Assembly: GCF_900113045.1 (NCBI RefSeq)
Contig: NZ_FONY01000027.1
Location: 16,866-80,865 of the forward strand
Direction of reading: 5' to 3'
Length of the DNA stretch: 64,000 nt
Source: Thermoflexibacter ruber
Lineage (GTDB): Bacteria > Bacteroidota > Bacteroidia > Cytophagales > Thermoflexibacteraceae
Shown here: positions 16,561 through 26,551 of the stretch, in pieces
Position numbering within the stretch: the first letter of the stretch is position 1
Layout: every line of letters starts with the position of its first letter
Translations under genes and position numbers: made by a program
The notes under the pieces: model-generated
Database searches by the model: none
What the model was told of the DNA's origin: nothing
What the model saw: the letters and a program-made list of their open reading frames with translations, nothing else

Positions 16561-18948
16561 TTATACGCGCACCCCAATCCATAAAATATCATCTCTTTGC
16601 TCTACATCTTTCATGTGGGCATCAAGGGTATTTTCCAGTATTTGTTTTTGTGCTGCTAAGGGCAGGTGGCAATTTTCTTCTAAAATTTGAATAATCTGTT
16701 TTTCTCCAAACCTAACGCGTTCTGTATTATTTTGGTCTTGGAGTCCATCGCTCCCCGCATAGATAAGACTATTTTTAGGAAGGATAATTTCATGATTTTC
16801 AAATACTTTGTTTGGATTTTGCTTGCCCCCTATAGACTTTCTTGTTCCTTTCAAAATCTGTACTGAGGGTTCATGGGAGGCAATGATATAGTATAGATTG
16901 CTTTTTGCCCCTGAGAAAATAATTTTAGTGTTATCTTCACTTTCTTTTTCCATACAAATCACGACCAAATCCATGCCGTCATCGTTTTTGGTATCATCTT
17001 GGCGAAGGACAATTGCTATCTCCTCATGCAAGCGATTGAGGATTTGGGTAGGGTTAGTAATGTCCCAAACTCTTACTATCTTGTCTAATAAAGTATTGCC
17101 TATCAAAGTCATAAATGCACCTTGTACGCTGTGCCCTGTGCAGTCTGCTACGACTAATATTGTTTTTTCACCAATTTTGTTGAGCCAATAGAAATCGCCA
17201 GAAACTACATCTTTAGGGCGATAAATAATGAAATAATCTTTAAGTAATTCATCTAATTTTTCCTTGTAAGGCAAGATTGCTTGCTGAATATTGAGAGCCG
17301 CTCCTATGCTTTTTTGAATGAAACGATTGCGATTTTCTAATTCCAAATTTTTATCTGCAATGGCATCTCTTTGGGCTAAGATTTCTTCTTGATTTTGGAA
17401 AAGCTCTTCGTTTTGAGATTGGATTTCTATGCTTTGTTCTTCTATGATTTTATTTTGCTTGGCTAATCTTTTGGCAGTTTTCCGAGCATTGACAAAGCTA
17501 ATAATCATAACAATAAGGGTAATACCTATCAATCCCAATACAATGTAGCCAAATTGACGCATCTGTTGTTCTTGCTCTAATTGTTTTTCTTGTTGTTGTT
17601 TCTGGCTCTCGGCTAATTGACGCGCTGTTTTTTCTTTTTCCATTTGGGCATTGGCTTTTTCTCGCTCTATGCGTTCTTTTTCTGCTAATAGTGTTTGTTT
17701 TTCTACTTCTCGAGCCTGCTCGGCGGAGCGTGCTTGTTGTTGAGCAATGACTAATAACTGCCTAATACGCTCTTTTTCCAATTCTTGTGCTTTTAGTTGT
17801 GCTTGCTGAAGTTCTTGCTCTCTTTTGAGTAAAGCCAATTCTTTTTCTTGCTTTTGTCGCTCTAATTCTGCCTGTGCTAAAGACATAGCTTGTTTTTCTC
17901 TCTCGGAAATCAGGCTTCTAATCTCACTCTCTTTTTTTTCTATTTCTAACTGCTTAGCTGACTGTTCTTGCTCTGTTTTTCGTTTTTGTTCTCTGATTTT
18001 CTCTGCAAGCTGATTACTTTGGTTTTGGTATTGTTGCGACTGTACTATTTCTCCCTCTACCTGATAAGCCATTGCCAAAATTTGATAACTCACTAGCAAA
18101 GTTTCCTCATCGTTGTTCAAGCGGGCTAACTCTGCGGCTTGTTGGGCATAGCTAATAGCATCAGAGTTATTCCCTGCTACGTAAAAGTTAGCGGCGAGGT
18201 AGTTGCGGACTTGGGCTATTTTGTGTGCATTTTTTTGTTTCTCCCAAATTTCTAAGGCTTTGATAAAGTTGTATTTAGCAGATTGGAAATCGCCTAAGTG
18301 CGTAAAAGTAGTTCCTAAGTTGAGGTATAGAGTGGCTTTTTGACTTAGTTCTTTCAAGGTCTGCTCTAACTGCAAGCCCAAATTAAGTCCTTTTTGAAAA
18401 GAGTTCATTGCCTCTGTAGTACTGCCATTTTCTTGATAAAGCACACCTAAGTTGTTATAGGCTTGGACAAGTTCTAAGTTGTTTTTGCTGTTTTCCAGAT
18501 GAGCTATTTGGGTTTGGGTATAGTGTATGGCTTTGGAGTAGTCATTGGCTTGCTTGGCTAAAAGAGCCAGCTGGGTATAGATATTGTTTTTTTGCTGATT
18601 ATCAAGGTTATTTAGTCGCAAGAGTTCCTCCAAAGAATTGATTGCTGCCGTAGGTCTGCTCAACTGAATATAATTATAGGCAAGGGCTTTGAGAATGTCT
18701 TGTCTTTTTCCTATATCTATACCTTTTTGCAGGTCATCAGCTTTTTGAAAATACTCTATGGCTTTTAAGTAGGCTTTGTCATTTTGATAATAAAAAGCAA
18801 TTTGCTTATAAAATGCTAACTTTTCTTCTGTTTTGGTAGTAGCGTCTAATTTCATCAGCAATTTTTCTATTTCTTGCTGTGCAAAACAAGTAGGCACAGA
18901 AAATAATTTAATTAAAACAAGTAAAATGGAGAAATTTAATTTTTTCAT
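16561..18948 (-). CDS. Exported TPR, coiled-coil and transmembrane protein with PP2C/SpoIIE phosphatase output
   Basis: The chosen start (MKKLNFSILLVLIKLFSVP) gives a clean signal peptide; an upstream ATG at 18972 would add eight residues and spoil it. The periplasmic part has about six tetratricopeptide repeats (for example AIEYFQKADDLQKGIDIG, then AYNNLGVLYQENGSTTEAMN), followed by a long Glu/Gln/Lys coiled coil (roughly 320-465). One membrane segment (FGYIVLGLIGITLIVMIISF) is near residue 470. The cytosolic part has a second coiled coil and a SpoIIE-type Ser/Thr phosphatase (about 550-795) with KDVVSGDFYW, VADCTGHSVQGAFMTLIG and LIYAGSDGLQDQNN, keeping the metal-binding Asp residues. It likely reverses Ser/Thr phosphorylation of an anti-sigma-factor antagonist, a role known for the family; the partner is not visible. 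Confidence 0.85.
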   Translation of the reverse strand: MKKLNFSILLVLIKLFSVPTCFAQQEIEKLLMKLDATTKTEEKLAFYKQIAFYYQNDKAYLKAIEYFQKADDLQKGIDIGKRQDILKALAYNYIQLSRPTAAINSLEELLRLNNLDNQQKNNIYTQLALLAKQANDYSKAIHYTQTQIAHLENSKNNLELVQAYNNLGVLYQENGSTTEAMNSFQKGLNLGLQLEQTLKELSQKATLYLNLGTTFTHLGDFQSAKYNFIKALEIWEKQKNAHKIAQVRNYLAANFYVAGNNSDAISYAQQAAELARLNNDEETLLVSYQILAMAYQVEGEIVQSQQYQNQSNQLAEKIREQKRKTEQEQSAKQLEIEKKESEIRSLISEREKQAMSLAQAELERQKQEKELALLKREQELQQAQLKAQELEKERIRQLLVIAQQQARSAEQAREVEKQTLLAEKERIEREKANAQMEKEKTARQLAESQKQQQEKQLEQEQQMRQFGYIVLGLIGITLIVMIISFVNARKTAKRLAKQNKIIEEQSIEIQSQNEELFQNQEEILAQRDAIADKNLELENRNRFIQKSIGAALNIQQAILPYKEKLDELLKDYFIIYRPKDVVSGDFYWLNKIGEKTILVVADCTGHSVQGAFMTLIGNTLLDKIVRVWDITNPTQILNRLHEEIAIVLRQDDTKNDDGMDLVVICMEKESEDNTKIIFSGAKSNLYYIIASHEPSVQILKGTRKSIGGKQNPNKVFENHEIILPKNSLIYAGSDGLQDQNNTERVRFGEKQIIQILEENCHLPLAAQKQILENTLDAHMKDVEQRDDILWIGVRV

Positions 18949-18993
18949 ATCATTTTGCGCTATCCAAAGCAAGAAAGTTATACAAATTCACAA

Positions 18994-19001
18994 CAAAAAT
19001 A
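18994..19001 (-). promoter_or_regulatory. Possible -7 element for the TPR/PP2C gene
   Basis: On the minus strand TATTTTTG matches TAnnTTTG, 46 bases before the chosen start. No good -33 element at the right distance. Confidence 0.25.
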
Positions 19002-19115
19002 CGTTTAATTTTAGAAATTTATTTTACTTTGCCCTGCAATTCTAAGTTTTTCTAAGTCAATCAATAGTTTATCCTACCTTTACTTATAGTCAACGAGTTC
19101 TAAAATCATTCCATC

Positions 19116-21335
19116 ATGTTCTTATACAGATACCTTATTGTTTTATTTTTTCTCTTTGTGTTTTTAGTAAAAGAGGGCTATGCCCAAACAGATACCTTGC
19201 CTAAGCTATTAGAAACTCCTGTGCAAAGCATCTTAAAACTTCCTGTGAGAGGGTTAAGGGGGTTAGAAATAGTAAGTGCGTCAAAAAAATCAGAAAGTAT
19301 TTTTGATGCCCCTGTAGCTATTGCAGCTATTACCAGAGAGGAAATACAGCAAGCGGGAGCTTTGAGCATTATGGAGGCTTTGCGTCTGCTTCCGGGAATG
19401 ATAGTGAGAGAGGTCTCGTCGGGCAACTATGACATTAATGTTCGTGGCTTGAACAATATGCCGCCGGGTTCTGACTTCTATGCCGCAGACAATAGCAATA
19501 CCTTAGTAATGATAGATAATCGTCCGATTTACAACTACTTCTCAGGGGGAACTTTTTGGGAAGCTTTGCCCATAGACATTCATGACATAGAGCGAATAGA
19601 GTTGGTACGTGGGGCGTCCTCGGCGCTTTATGGTAGTAATGCGGTTACGGGGGTCATACACATCATCACGCGCAAGCTCAATAGAGAAGGATTCAGTACC
19701 TCTGGGAACTTAGAGTATGGAAGTTTAGGAACAGTAAGGGCAAGTGCCTCTGGCGGCTACGCTCCCAGCCCTAAATTACAGGTAATGGCATCATTCAACT
19801 ACACTCAGAGAAAGCGAACCACAGATGAGTTTTATAGTTTAGTGAGTCAGAGATACTTGAATCCTATCAATAGTGCAGTAGGCATTCCAAGCTATCAAAT
19901 AGGTTCTTCTGTTATAAAAGGCTATGAGAGTGTGCTGAGAAAGTACCCGCAGTTAGATGTAAGCATGGACAGGTATGGATTCAATACTTTTTTTAATTAT
20001 ACTCCTAATACGAATGTTTCTATTGATGCTACTTTGGGCTTAGAAGATTCTTATAGTGTGCGCACTTTTGCAGAAAATAGATACACTCCTCTTTCTGCTA
20101 TGACTTCGCAAACAAAATACATTGATTTAAGAAGTAGGCTCAAAGATGGAGATATACAACTTTCTTATTGGTTTGGTAAACAGCGTCCTGGCATAGAAGC
20201 CATAGGAGCAGCATACGACTTTGGAGTATTAGATTTGCAGGCAGATTATAACTTAACATGGAAAAGATTTAACCTCAAACCTAGTTTTTCTTATAGGAAT
20301 AGCATTTATGATGATAGTAAGTATTTCACCAATCAAGATGTGGAAACAGGATTGATTAGTGGAAGAAAGGGAATCAGCATCATAAGTCCTTCTATGCGTT
20401 TGGATTACACTCATAAGAACTTGCGTTTAATAGCTGCTGCACTTTATTCTAAATTTAGCACGCCCGATGCAGGGTATCTTTCTTATCAGTTGATAGGAAC
20501 TTATAAAGTCAAAGAAAAGCATATTTTTCGTGCAGTATATGCTCAGGCAAATAGGGGAGCATTTATTACTCAAATTTTTGCTAATTATAGGTCTGCCTTA
20601 CGACAAACCTCTGCTACTACTTTTACTTATGACATGGTAAGTGGGAATGAGAATTTGACGCTAATGACTTCCAAAAGTGTAGAAATAGGTTATCGTTTTC
20701 AAGCACAAGACAAGCTATCTATTGATGTGGACTTTTTTCGCTCTGATGCTAAGGATTATGGCGCGCTGATAGCAAGGGTTGATAATATCAATGAACCTAC
20801 AAGAAGAATACAAAGGCGCGCGCTATTTCAAACAAAAATACCTGCCAGAGGAATCCAGCGAGGCGTAACTTTGACTTTTGCTTATAACTTTTCTTCAAAA
20901 TTGCAAACAAGGCTATTTTTTACCCTTCAGCAAACTGAGGTAAAAGATTATTCGCCGTCTAATTTTGACGTATCTTTTAACCCAACTATTAATTATCTTG
21001 TACTCTCCAATATAGACAATTACAAAGGAACGCCGAGGCTTTATGGAGGATTTGTTTTTAATTATGCTATTAACAAATTTAATATTAACTTAAATGGCTA
21101 TTATTTTGACCAGCAAGAACTTACCCATATTTCTGATTCTTTTTTAAATAGACCTTCAATAAGATGTATCATTGAGAGTAAGTTGCTGCTGAATTTGAAA
21201 GTAGGGTATCGCCCCTTCAAGCAGTTCCTCTTTTATGCCAACGTCAGAAATATTTTGCAGCAAGATACTTTTGAATATTACTTTACTGACAGAGTAGGTA
21301 GCACTGTATCAGGGGGAATTAATTATGATTTTTAG
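19116..21335 (+). CDS. TonB-dependent outer-membrane receptor
   Basis: 739 residues. Signal peptide MFLYRYLIVLFFLFVFLV ending at GYAQ. The plug domain (about 50-190) has VSASKKSESIFDAPVAIAAI, ALRLLPGMIVREVSSGNYD, INVRGLN and RIELVRGASSALYGSNAVTG. The remainder is a beta-barrel with alternating aromatic strands, ending in the aromatic YDF typical of outer-membrane proteins. No N-terminal carboxypeptidase-like SusC extension and no SusD partner, so it resembles ferric-siderophore or cobalamin (BtuB-like) receptors more than SusC. Substrate unknown. It is divergent from the TPR/PP2C gene (167 bases between starts). Confidence 0.85.
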   Translation: MFLYRYLIVLFFLFVFLVKEGYAQTDTLPKLLETPVQSILKLPVRGLRGLEIVSASKKSESIFDAPVAIAAITREEIQQAGALSIMEALRLLPGMIVREVSSGNYDINVRGLNNMPPGSDFYAADNSNTLVMIDNRPIYNYFSGGTFWEALPIDIHDIERIELVRGASSALYGSNAVTGVIHIITRKLNREGFSTSGNLEYGSLGTVRASASGGYAPSPKLQVMASFNYTQRKRTTDEFYSLVSQRYLNPINSAVGIPSYQIGSSVIKGYESVLRKYPQLDVSMDRYGFNTFFNYTPNTNVSIDATLGLEDSYSVRTFAENRYTPLSAMTSQTKYIDLRSRLKDGDIQLSYWFGKQRPGIEAIGAAYDFGVLDLQADYNLTWKRFNLKPSFSYRNSIYDDSKYFTNQDVETGLISGRKGISIISPSMRLDYTHKNLRLIAAALYSKFSTPDAGYLSYQLIGTYKVKEKHIFRAVYAQANRGAFITQIFANYRSALRQTSATTFTYDMVSGNENLTLMTSKSVEIGYRFQAQDKLSIDVDFFRSDAKDYGALIARVDNINEPTRRIQRRALFQTKIPARGIQRGVTLTFAYNFSSKLQTRLFFTLQQTEVKDYSPSNFDVSFNPTINYLVLSNIDNYKGTPRLYGGFVFNYAINKFNINLNGYYFDQQELTHISDSFLNRPSIRCIIESKLLLNLKVGYRPFKQFLFYANVRNILQQDTFEYYFTDRVGSTVSGGINYDF

Positions 21336-21344
21336 CTAATAAAG

Positions 21345-22871
21345 TTATTTTTTCAAGATTTTCATCTCCACCCTTCTGTTTTTCTGTCTTCCCGGTTCCG
21401 TCCTATTGTCTGCGATAGGTCTGTCGCCGCCGTAAGCTACCGTTTTGATACGAGATTCTTTGATGCCTTCCTTAATCAGATAATTTTTAACGACAATAAC
21501 CCTTTGTTCGGAAAGTTTTTGATTTTTTGCGGGGTCGCCTACGTTGTCTGTATGCCCTGAAAGTTCTATTTCTACTTTGGGGTACTTTTTCATAAACTCC
21601 AATAGTTTTTTCAATTCATCATAGGAACTTGGCAAAAGTTCTGGGCGACTTTGCCTGAACAAGATATTTTCTAATTGAATAATATCTCCTTCATGTACTT
21701 CCTCAATCTTGATGTCTTTCAATACATCTTTCTTAGGTTCTTCTTTGACAGGTGGCGTAATTACCACTACGGGAGGTTCTTCTTTTTTAGGTTCTTCCTT
21801 CACGGGAGGTGGCGTAATCACTGCAACAGGAGGAGTTTCTTCTTCTTTTTTCTCTCTCCATAGGTTTACTGTGCCGTCATAGCTTGCGGTAGCGATGACA
21901 TTTTCCGTGGGGCTAAAGCGAGAAATTCTCACTATGCGTGTATGACCTGTTAGCGTGCTAATTTGCTTCCCGCTCCCTACGTCCCAAAGTTTGGCAACTG
22001 TCCCTGAGGCAGAACTTACCAGATATTTGCCATCCTTACTAAAAGAAGCCCCACTGTAATTTCCCGGGACAGTTACTTGGAAGCTATTGGTAATTTGCCC
22101 TGTGGCACTGTTCCATATATTGACCTTTCCGTCATCGCTCCAAGTAGCTACTGTATTGAGTTGCGGTCCTACTACTACGTCGTTCAAATAACCCTCGTCA
22201 TAGCGAAAATATTTGGCTAAAACATCAGTTTTCAGGTCAATAAAATCCACCAGATGTCCTACGGTAATCACCAAGTATTTTTCATCTCCAGAGATACACC
22301 CTCCTGTAATTGTACCATACCAACGTCCATCTTCGTAATTGGTGGAGAATACTGCATCGGCAGGGCGAATACTTCCTGAGGCATCAGGCTGTATTTGTCC
22401 TTTCATAATGTAGCCATTATCTCCCCCAAAATAGACATATCTACTGTCAGGAGAAAACACGACAAAGGAAGAGGAAACAAGCTCTCTCCCGTCATAGTTT
22501 ACAAAGGGTTTGTTTTTGAAGGTGGCTAAAAGTCTCCAAGATTTAGTATCCCAAACTGCTACACTTCCGTCTTCGCTTGTGCTTGCCAGCATAGAACCAC
22601 TTTTATTGAAAGTTACTTCTAATACTCTCCTTGTATGACCATTGATAGATTTTTCTAATTTTCCTGTTTTTACATTCCAAATCAGGATATTACCAAACTG
22701 GTCGCCACCTGCCAAATATCTGCCATCTGGATTAAATCTTATATTTTGGACTTCGCCTTTATTACCTTGTAGGTTAAATTCTATCTTGTACTCCTGTGCC
22801 TTTCCCTTCCTAAAAGGCAAAACAGCCCCAAGTAATAAAAAAGCTAATAGGAAAAATCTGTGTCTTATCAT
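21345..22871 (-). CDS. WD40 beta-propeller fused to a C-terminal OmpA peptidoglycan-binding domain
   Basis: 508 residues. Signal peptide MIRHRFFLLAFLLLGAVLPF. About seven WD40-like blades (25-335), for example LAGGDQFGNILIWNVKTGKL and ASTSEDGSVAVWDTKSWRLL. A Pro/Glu/Lys linker made of PPVKEEPKKEEPP-type repeats (about 345-380) then leads to an OmpA C-terminal domain (about 390-505) with IELSGHTDNVGDPAKNQKLS, EQRVIVVKNYLI and NRRVEMKILKK, which binds the diaminopimelate of peptidoglycan. The architecture suggests a wall-anchored periplasmic scaffold. It is convergent with the TonB receptor with nine bases between. Confidence 0.85.
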   Translation of the reverse strand: MIRHRFFLLAFLLLGAVLPFRKGKAQEYKIEFNLQGNKGEVQNIRFNPDGRYLAGGDQFGNILIWNVKTGKLEKSINGHTRRVLEVTFNKSGSMLASTSEDGSVAVWDTKSWRLLATFKNKPFVNYDGRELVSSSFVVFSPDSRYVYFGGDNGYIMKGQIQPDASGSIRPADAVFSTNYEDGRWYGTITGGCISGDEKYLVITVGHLVDFIDLKTDVLAKYFRYDEGYLNDVVVGPQLNTVATWSDDGKVNIWNSATGQITNSFQVTVPGNYSGASFSKDGKYLVSSASGTVAKLWDVGSGKQISTLTGHTRIVRISRFSPTENVIATASYDGTVNLWREKKEEETPPVAVITPPPVKEEPKKEEPPVVVITPPVKEEPKKDVLKDIKIEEVHEGDIIQLENILFRQSRPELLPSSYDELKKLLEFMKKYPKVEIELSGHTDNVGDPAKNQKLSEQRVIVVKNYLIKEGIKESRIKTVAYGGDRPIADNRTEPGRQKNRRVEMKILKK

Positions 22872-22947
22872 CTCATTATATAGTTATACGATTGTATGAA
22901 AAAGGACATTAGAATATATAAAAAGTTGCTTGTATCGTCTTTTTCTA

Positions 22948-22963
22948 CAAAAATACAAAACTA
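22948..22963 (-). promoter_or_regulatory. Two -7-like boxes for the WD40-OmpA gene
   Basis: On the minus strand TAGTTTTG (22963-22956) and TATTTTTG (22955-22948) are adjacent copies of TAnnTTTG. No well-spaced -33 TTG was found. Confidence 0.25.
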
Positions 22964-23013
22964 ATCCATGTACTTTTCATAAAGAAAAACAAAATTTAAT
23001 CCAAGACAAATGC

Positions 23014-23031
23014 TATCTTTGTCTATTTTTG
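23014..23031 (+). promoter_or_regulatory. Two -7-like boxes before proB
   Basis: TATCTTTG (23014-23021) and TATTTTTG (23024-23031) match TAnnTTTG; the ATG is 47 bases downstream of the second. The -33 region is weak. Confidence 0.3.
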
Positions 23032-23077
23032 AATATTTAACAAAGTAAAAATTTGTTTCGCTAACAGCTTATCATTC

Positions 23078-24148
23078 ATGCTTTATAAAAAAATTGTAGT
23101 CAAAGTCGGTTCTAATGTACTTACCCAAGCAGATGGCTTGCCTGATTTGCTGAGAATGAAAAATTTGGTTCGGCAAATCGCAGATTTAAAAAAACAACAC
23201 ATAGCTATCATTTTAGTTTCTTCAGGAGCGGTGGCTTTTGGACGGAGCATTGTCCAAGCCTCAGAAAAAAATGACACTATTGCTCAAAGACAGCTATTCT
23301 CCTCTGTGGGGCAGGTAAAACTCATGCAAAAATACAGTGAACTTTTTGCTGAGCAGGGACTTGCCTGCGCACAAGTCTTAGTTACCAAAGAGGATTTTAG
23401 GGATAGAAGGCACTACCTGAACATGAAAAACTGTTTGGATACTTTACTTCAAAACAATATCGTCCCTATTATTAATGAGAACGATGTTATTTCTATCACA
23501 GAACTGATGTTTACTGACAATGACGAATTGGCAGGTTTGCTTACGAGCATGATGAACGTAGAAGCCCTCTTTATCCTTACCAATGTCAATGGCATCTACA
23601 ACGGCAATCCTAAAGACCCTCAATCTCAGCTAATTCCTGTGATAGATAATCATATACTTGATTTTGAATCCTTCATTTCTACCGAAAAATCTAACTTTGG
23701 TAGGGGAGGTATGGTAACAAAAAGTAATATCGCCAAAAGAGTAGCTAAGTTAGGCATTGCCGTACACATTGTTAATGGGAAAACAGATTTTATTCTTACC
23801 GAAACGATGCAAGGCAAATCTCACGGAACATTTTTTAAGCCTCACAAAGAATCATCAAGCATAAAAAAATGGTTGGCTCATGCTGATGGCTTTGTAAAAG
23901 GCATGGTCTATATCAATGAAGGAGCAAAGCAAGCATTATTTGAGAATAAAGCAAACAGTTTGCTTTTAGTAGGTATTACAAAAATAGAAGGACAGTTTGA
24001 CAAGGGAGATATTCTGAAGATAGTAGATGAAAAAGGCTCTTTATTGGGCTTGGGAATTTCGCAGTATGACGACGAGAAAGCCATAGAAAGAATGGGTTGG
24101 AAAAATCAAAAACCACTGATTCACTATGATTATTTGTTTCTGTACTGA
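23078..24148 (+). CDS. proB: Glutamate 5-kinase
   Basis: 356 residues. Amino-acid-kinase domain: KIVVKVGSNVLTQ at the N-terminus, IILVSSGAVAFGRSI, VPIINENDVIS, FTDNDELAGLL and FGRGGMVTKSNIAKRVA. A C-terminal PUA-like region (about 265-356) follows, as in E. coli ProB. It phosphorylates glutamate in the first step of proline synthesis. proC is present 5.7 kb downstream, but proA (glutamate-5-semialdehyde dehydrogenase), usually next to proB, is absent from the window. Convergent with the serine hydrolase, 16 bases apart. Confidence 0.92.
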   Translation: MLYKKIVVKVGSNVLTQADGLPDLLRMKNLVRQIADLKKQHIAIILVSSGAVAFGRSIVQASEKNDTIAQRQLFSSVGQVKLMQKYSELFAEQGLACAQVLVTKEDFRDRRHYLNMKNCLDTLLQNNIVPIINENDVISITELMFTDNDELAGLLTSMMNVEALFILTNVNGIYNGNPKDPQSQLIPVIDNHILDFESFISTEKSNFGRGGMVTKSNIAKRVAKLGIAVHIVNGKTDFILTETMQGKSHGTFFKPHKESSSIKKWLAHADGFVKGMVYINEGAKQALFENKANSLLLVGITKIEGQFDKGDILKIVDEKGSLLGLGISQYDDEKAIERMGWKNQKPLIHYDYLFLY

Positions 24149-24164
24149 ATAAATGCTAATCTGT

Positions 24165-25505
24165 TTATTTTATTGCCTTTACTATGTCTTTCACAAACTG
24201 GTTTCGGTCAAAATCATTTTCATTGGGCGTGCAACCTAAACGCACAATGACCAATTCCTTAGAAGGAATGATAGTTACGGACTGTCCCTCAAAGCCTAAT
24301 GCCATGAAAGCATCTTTGGGAAAATCCTTATCTCTCGCCTCGAGCCAAAACTGAGCTGCATACCTGCCGTTGGATTTGGGGGTAGGGGTCTCAGAGTATT
24401 TTACCCAACCTTCGGGAAGGATTCTTTCACCTTGCCATATCCCATCTTGGAGAAATAACTGCCCAAATTTAGCCCAGTCTCTTGCGGTAGCGTACATAAA
24501 TGAAGAACCTATAAACGTTCCCAAAGCATCAACTTCCATGACTGCACTTTTCATTCCTATTTTTTGGAAAAGAGATAGGTAAGGAAAGGCAAGGTAATCT
24601 ATATGGTTGGGAAACTGTCTGCGTATGATTTCTTGTAAAATATTGCTCGTTCCGCTTGAGTAGTACCATACTTGGTCGGGTTCATTCGCTAACTTACTTG
24701 AAAGTGCATACACTCCAGCTCCTTTTTTGCGAAAAAGCATTCGGGTCGCATCGCTGGGTTTGGCATAGTTTTCTTCAAAAGATAAACCACTGCTCATTCG
24801 CAAGAGTTGGTCGGTAGTAATGGCTTTGCGTTCATCATTTTTCCATTCGTCTATGGGTGCGGGTTGGTAGATGTTTATTTTCCCTGCCTTGACCAATAAC
24901 CCCACCATAGCGTTGGTAACGCTCTTGGTCATAGACCAGCCTAAGAGAGGAGTCTGCGGGCTGATAGTGGGTGCGTATTTTTCTGCAATAAGATGCCCCT
25001 TGTAAAGCACTACTACTGCTCTGGTGCGAATGATACGGCTTTTTTCTTTCTCCTCGAAAGCATTGTCGATGGCTTGTTGGAGTATATTAACATCAACATT
25101 TGGAGGAATAGAATCCAAAGTAAAATCTTGTATGGGCAAAGTGTCTATTACCTGTAAATTAGCTTGCTGTCTTATCTCGGTTTCGGAAATTTCATTGACT
25201 AAGGTACACCCCAGTCCTTTCCTGTAAATAGCTTTTGCTTCTGCAAGATGATAGACTTTTGCTATTACCTCTTGCTTAGTTTCATCTATTTGTACCTCTG
25301 CCATAGGTACGGCATACAAGTCCTCCGATTTGACGGATTCAAAGGTGCGTCCTGAAACAAAAACACAGGAACATACTGTTTTAGCCGCATAGGAGGCGGC
25401 GATATTAGCATATTCTAAGCCAAAATTGAATCCATAGCCCAAACCGATTGACAAAATAATTAGACTACTGATAATAATTTTTTTTCTTTTAGATAATTGT
25501 AACAC
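24165..25505 (-). CDS. Membrane-anchored serine hydrolase of the class C beta-lactamase family
   Basis: 446 residues. An N-terminal hydrophobic segment (IIISSLIILSIGLGYGF, about 9-25) anchors or exports the protein. The SxxK motif is SMTK near residue 191 (GWSMTKSVTNAMVGLL), and YYSSGTSNIL near 281 supplies the Tyr motif. It most resembles the 6-aminohexanoate-dimer hydrolase/esterase branch rather than a true antibiotic-degrading enzyme. Role probably hydrolysis of amide or ester bonds in the periplasm; substrate unknown. Confidence 0.8.
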   Translation of the reverse strand: MLQLSKRKKIIISSLIILSIGLGYGFNFGLEYANIAASYAAKTVCSCVFVSGRTFESVKSEDLYAVPMAEVQIDETKQEVIAKVYHLAEAKAIYRKGLGCTLVNEISETEIRQQANLQVIDTLPIQDFTLDSIPPNVDVNILQQAIDNAFEEKEKSRIIRTRAVVVLYKGHLIAEKYAPTISPQTPLLGWSMTKSVTNAMVGLLVKAGKINIYQPAPIDEWKNDERKAITTDQLLRMSSGLSFEENYAKPSDATRMLFRKKGAGVYALSSKLANEPDQVWYYSSGTSNILQEIIRRQFPNHIDYLAFPYLSLFQKIGMKSAVMEVDALGTFIGSSFMYATARDWAKFGQLFLQDGIWQGERILPEGWVKYSETPTPKSNGRYAAQFWLEARDKDFPKDAFMALGFEGQSVTIIPSKELVIVRLGCTPNENDFDRNQFVKDIVKAIK

Positions 25506-25565
25506 AAGTATATAGTTGTAATTAGTTCTTTTGATTTTTTTATTGAAAAACTCCTGATAAATTTA

Positions 25566-26426
25566 CTACTCGACCTTGATTTTCATGCCTCTTACTCCCA
25601 TATCTACGACATTTTCATTTTCTAAAGGCTCCCATATCCCATTAGCATTAGTATCTCTCCACTCAAAACTTTTATTGGTGGACAAGGAAATAGTGATGAC
25701 AATATCTTTATTTTCTTTACCTGCAATTATCAAAGGCGTATCAAATTTAGCAGTAACTACACAAGAACCTGCGGGGATAGGCGAGGTAGCAAAAAGTGGA
25801 TTGGGAACTGTGGTACGAGCCGCCTGCCCACTGCTAACTCCATAAGGAGTTTCAAATGCCCAATAACCTTGCGAACGATTCCCATTGACTATCAAGCTAC
25901 TTTCCTTGATTCTATGACTTTTAATATAAGTGCGAAAGCCAATAAAAGACGCTACAGTTCCTTCCAAATCCATATTTAAAGCCCTAAATTTCACACTATA
26001 ATTTTGATAAGCTAAGGAAACTCTTAAATATTCATACTGCCCAGCGACAATATCTTTGATAGGAATTTCTAAGGCAACTTCTCCTTCTTTTACATTTTTA
26101 CTTCGTTCAAAATCAATGGCATTTTCTCCACCAGTAGCTACTTCGGGGGCTTGATAAAGAATAGCTCCTTTCCCCAAAGCAGTAAAGGCGGTAGGACTTA
26201 GTTCATAATAATGAGCACTTATCAAATTAAAAGCGGGAGATTGTCCTGCATTTCCAGTAGGTATATTAGCAATATTGCCCAAATTATCTAAACGTTCTTG
26301 CTGAGGGTCAAATTTGAACTTAAAAATTAATTTTCCCGTGCCTTCTTGCAAAGGATTCGGGTCGCTTTCCTTTTGGCAACTCCATAAAAGTACGATAATG
26401 ATTAGATAAGAGAAGAGATATTTCAT
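25566..26426 (-). CDS. Lipoprotein with a C-terminal Asp-rich loop, function unknown
   Basis: The start MKYLFSYLIIIVLLWSCQKE (ATG at 26426) gives a lipoprotein signal with the lipobox ending at Cys17; an upstream start at 26495 would add 23 hydrophobic residues and is less natural. The mature part is beta-rich without a recognised domain. Near the C-terminus DTNANGIWEPLE resembles a calcium-binding loop of the dockerin/EF-hand type. Probably anchored on the outer or inner membrane. No close neighbour suggests a pathway. Confidence 0.6.
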   Translation of the reverse strand: MKYLFSYLIIIVLLWSCQKESDPNPLQEGTGKLIFKFKFDPQQERLDNLGNIANIPTGNAGQSPAFNLISAHYYELSPTAFTALGKGAILYQAPEVATGGENAIDFERSKNVKEGEVALEIPIKDIVAGQYEYLRVSLAYQNYSVKFRALNMDLEGTVASFIGFRTYIKSHRIKESSLIVNGNRSQGYWAFETPYGVSSGQAARTTVPNPLFATSPIPAGSCVVTAKFDTPLIIAGKENKDIVITISLSTNKSFEWRDTNANGIWEPLENENVVDMGVRGMKIKVE

Positions 26427-26551
26427 AAACTTTACTGCTAATTTTTTAATTTTAAGTAGCAATTTAACAGCCAGAATGCACAAGAAGCTGAACAAGAAAG
26501 TTGATATAAATTTTTAAACTAATACCTGACAAGCCTAATGGTTTTTCTCGG

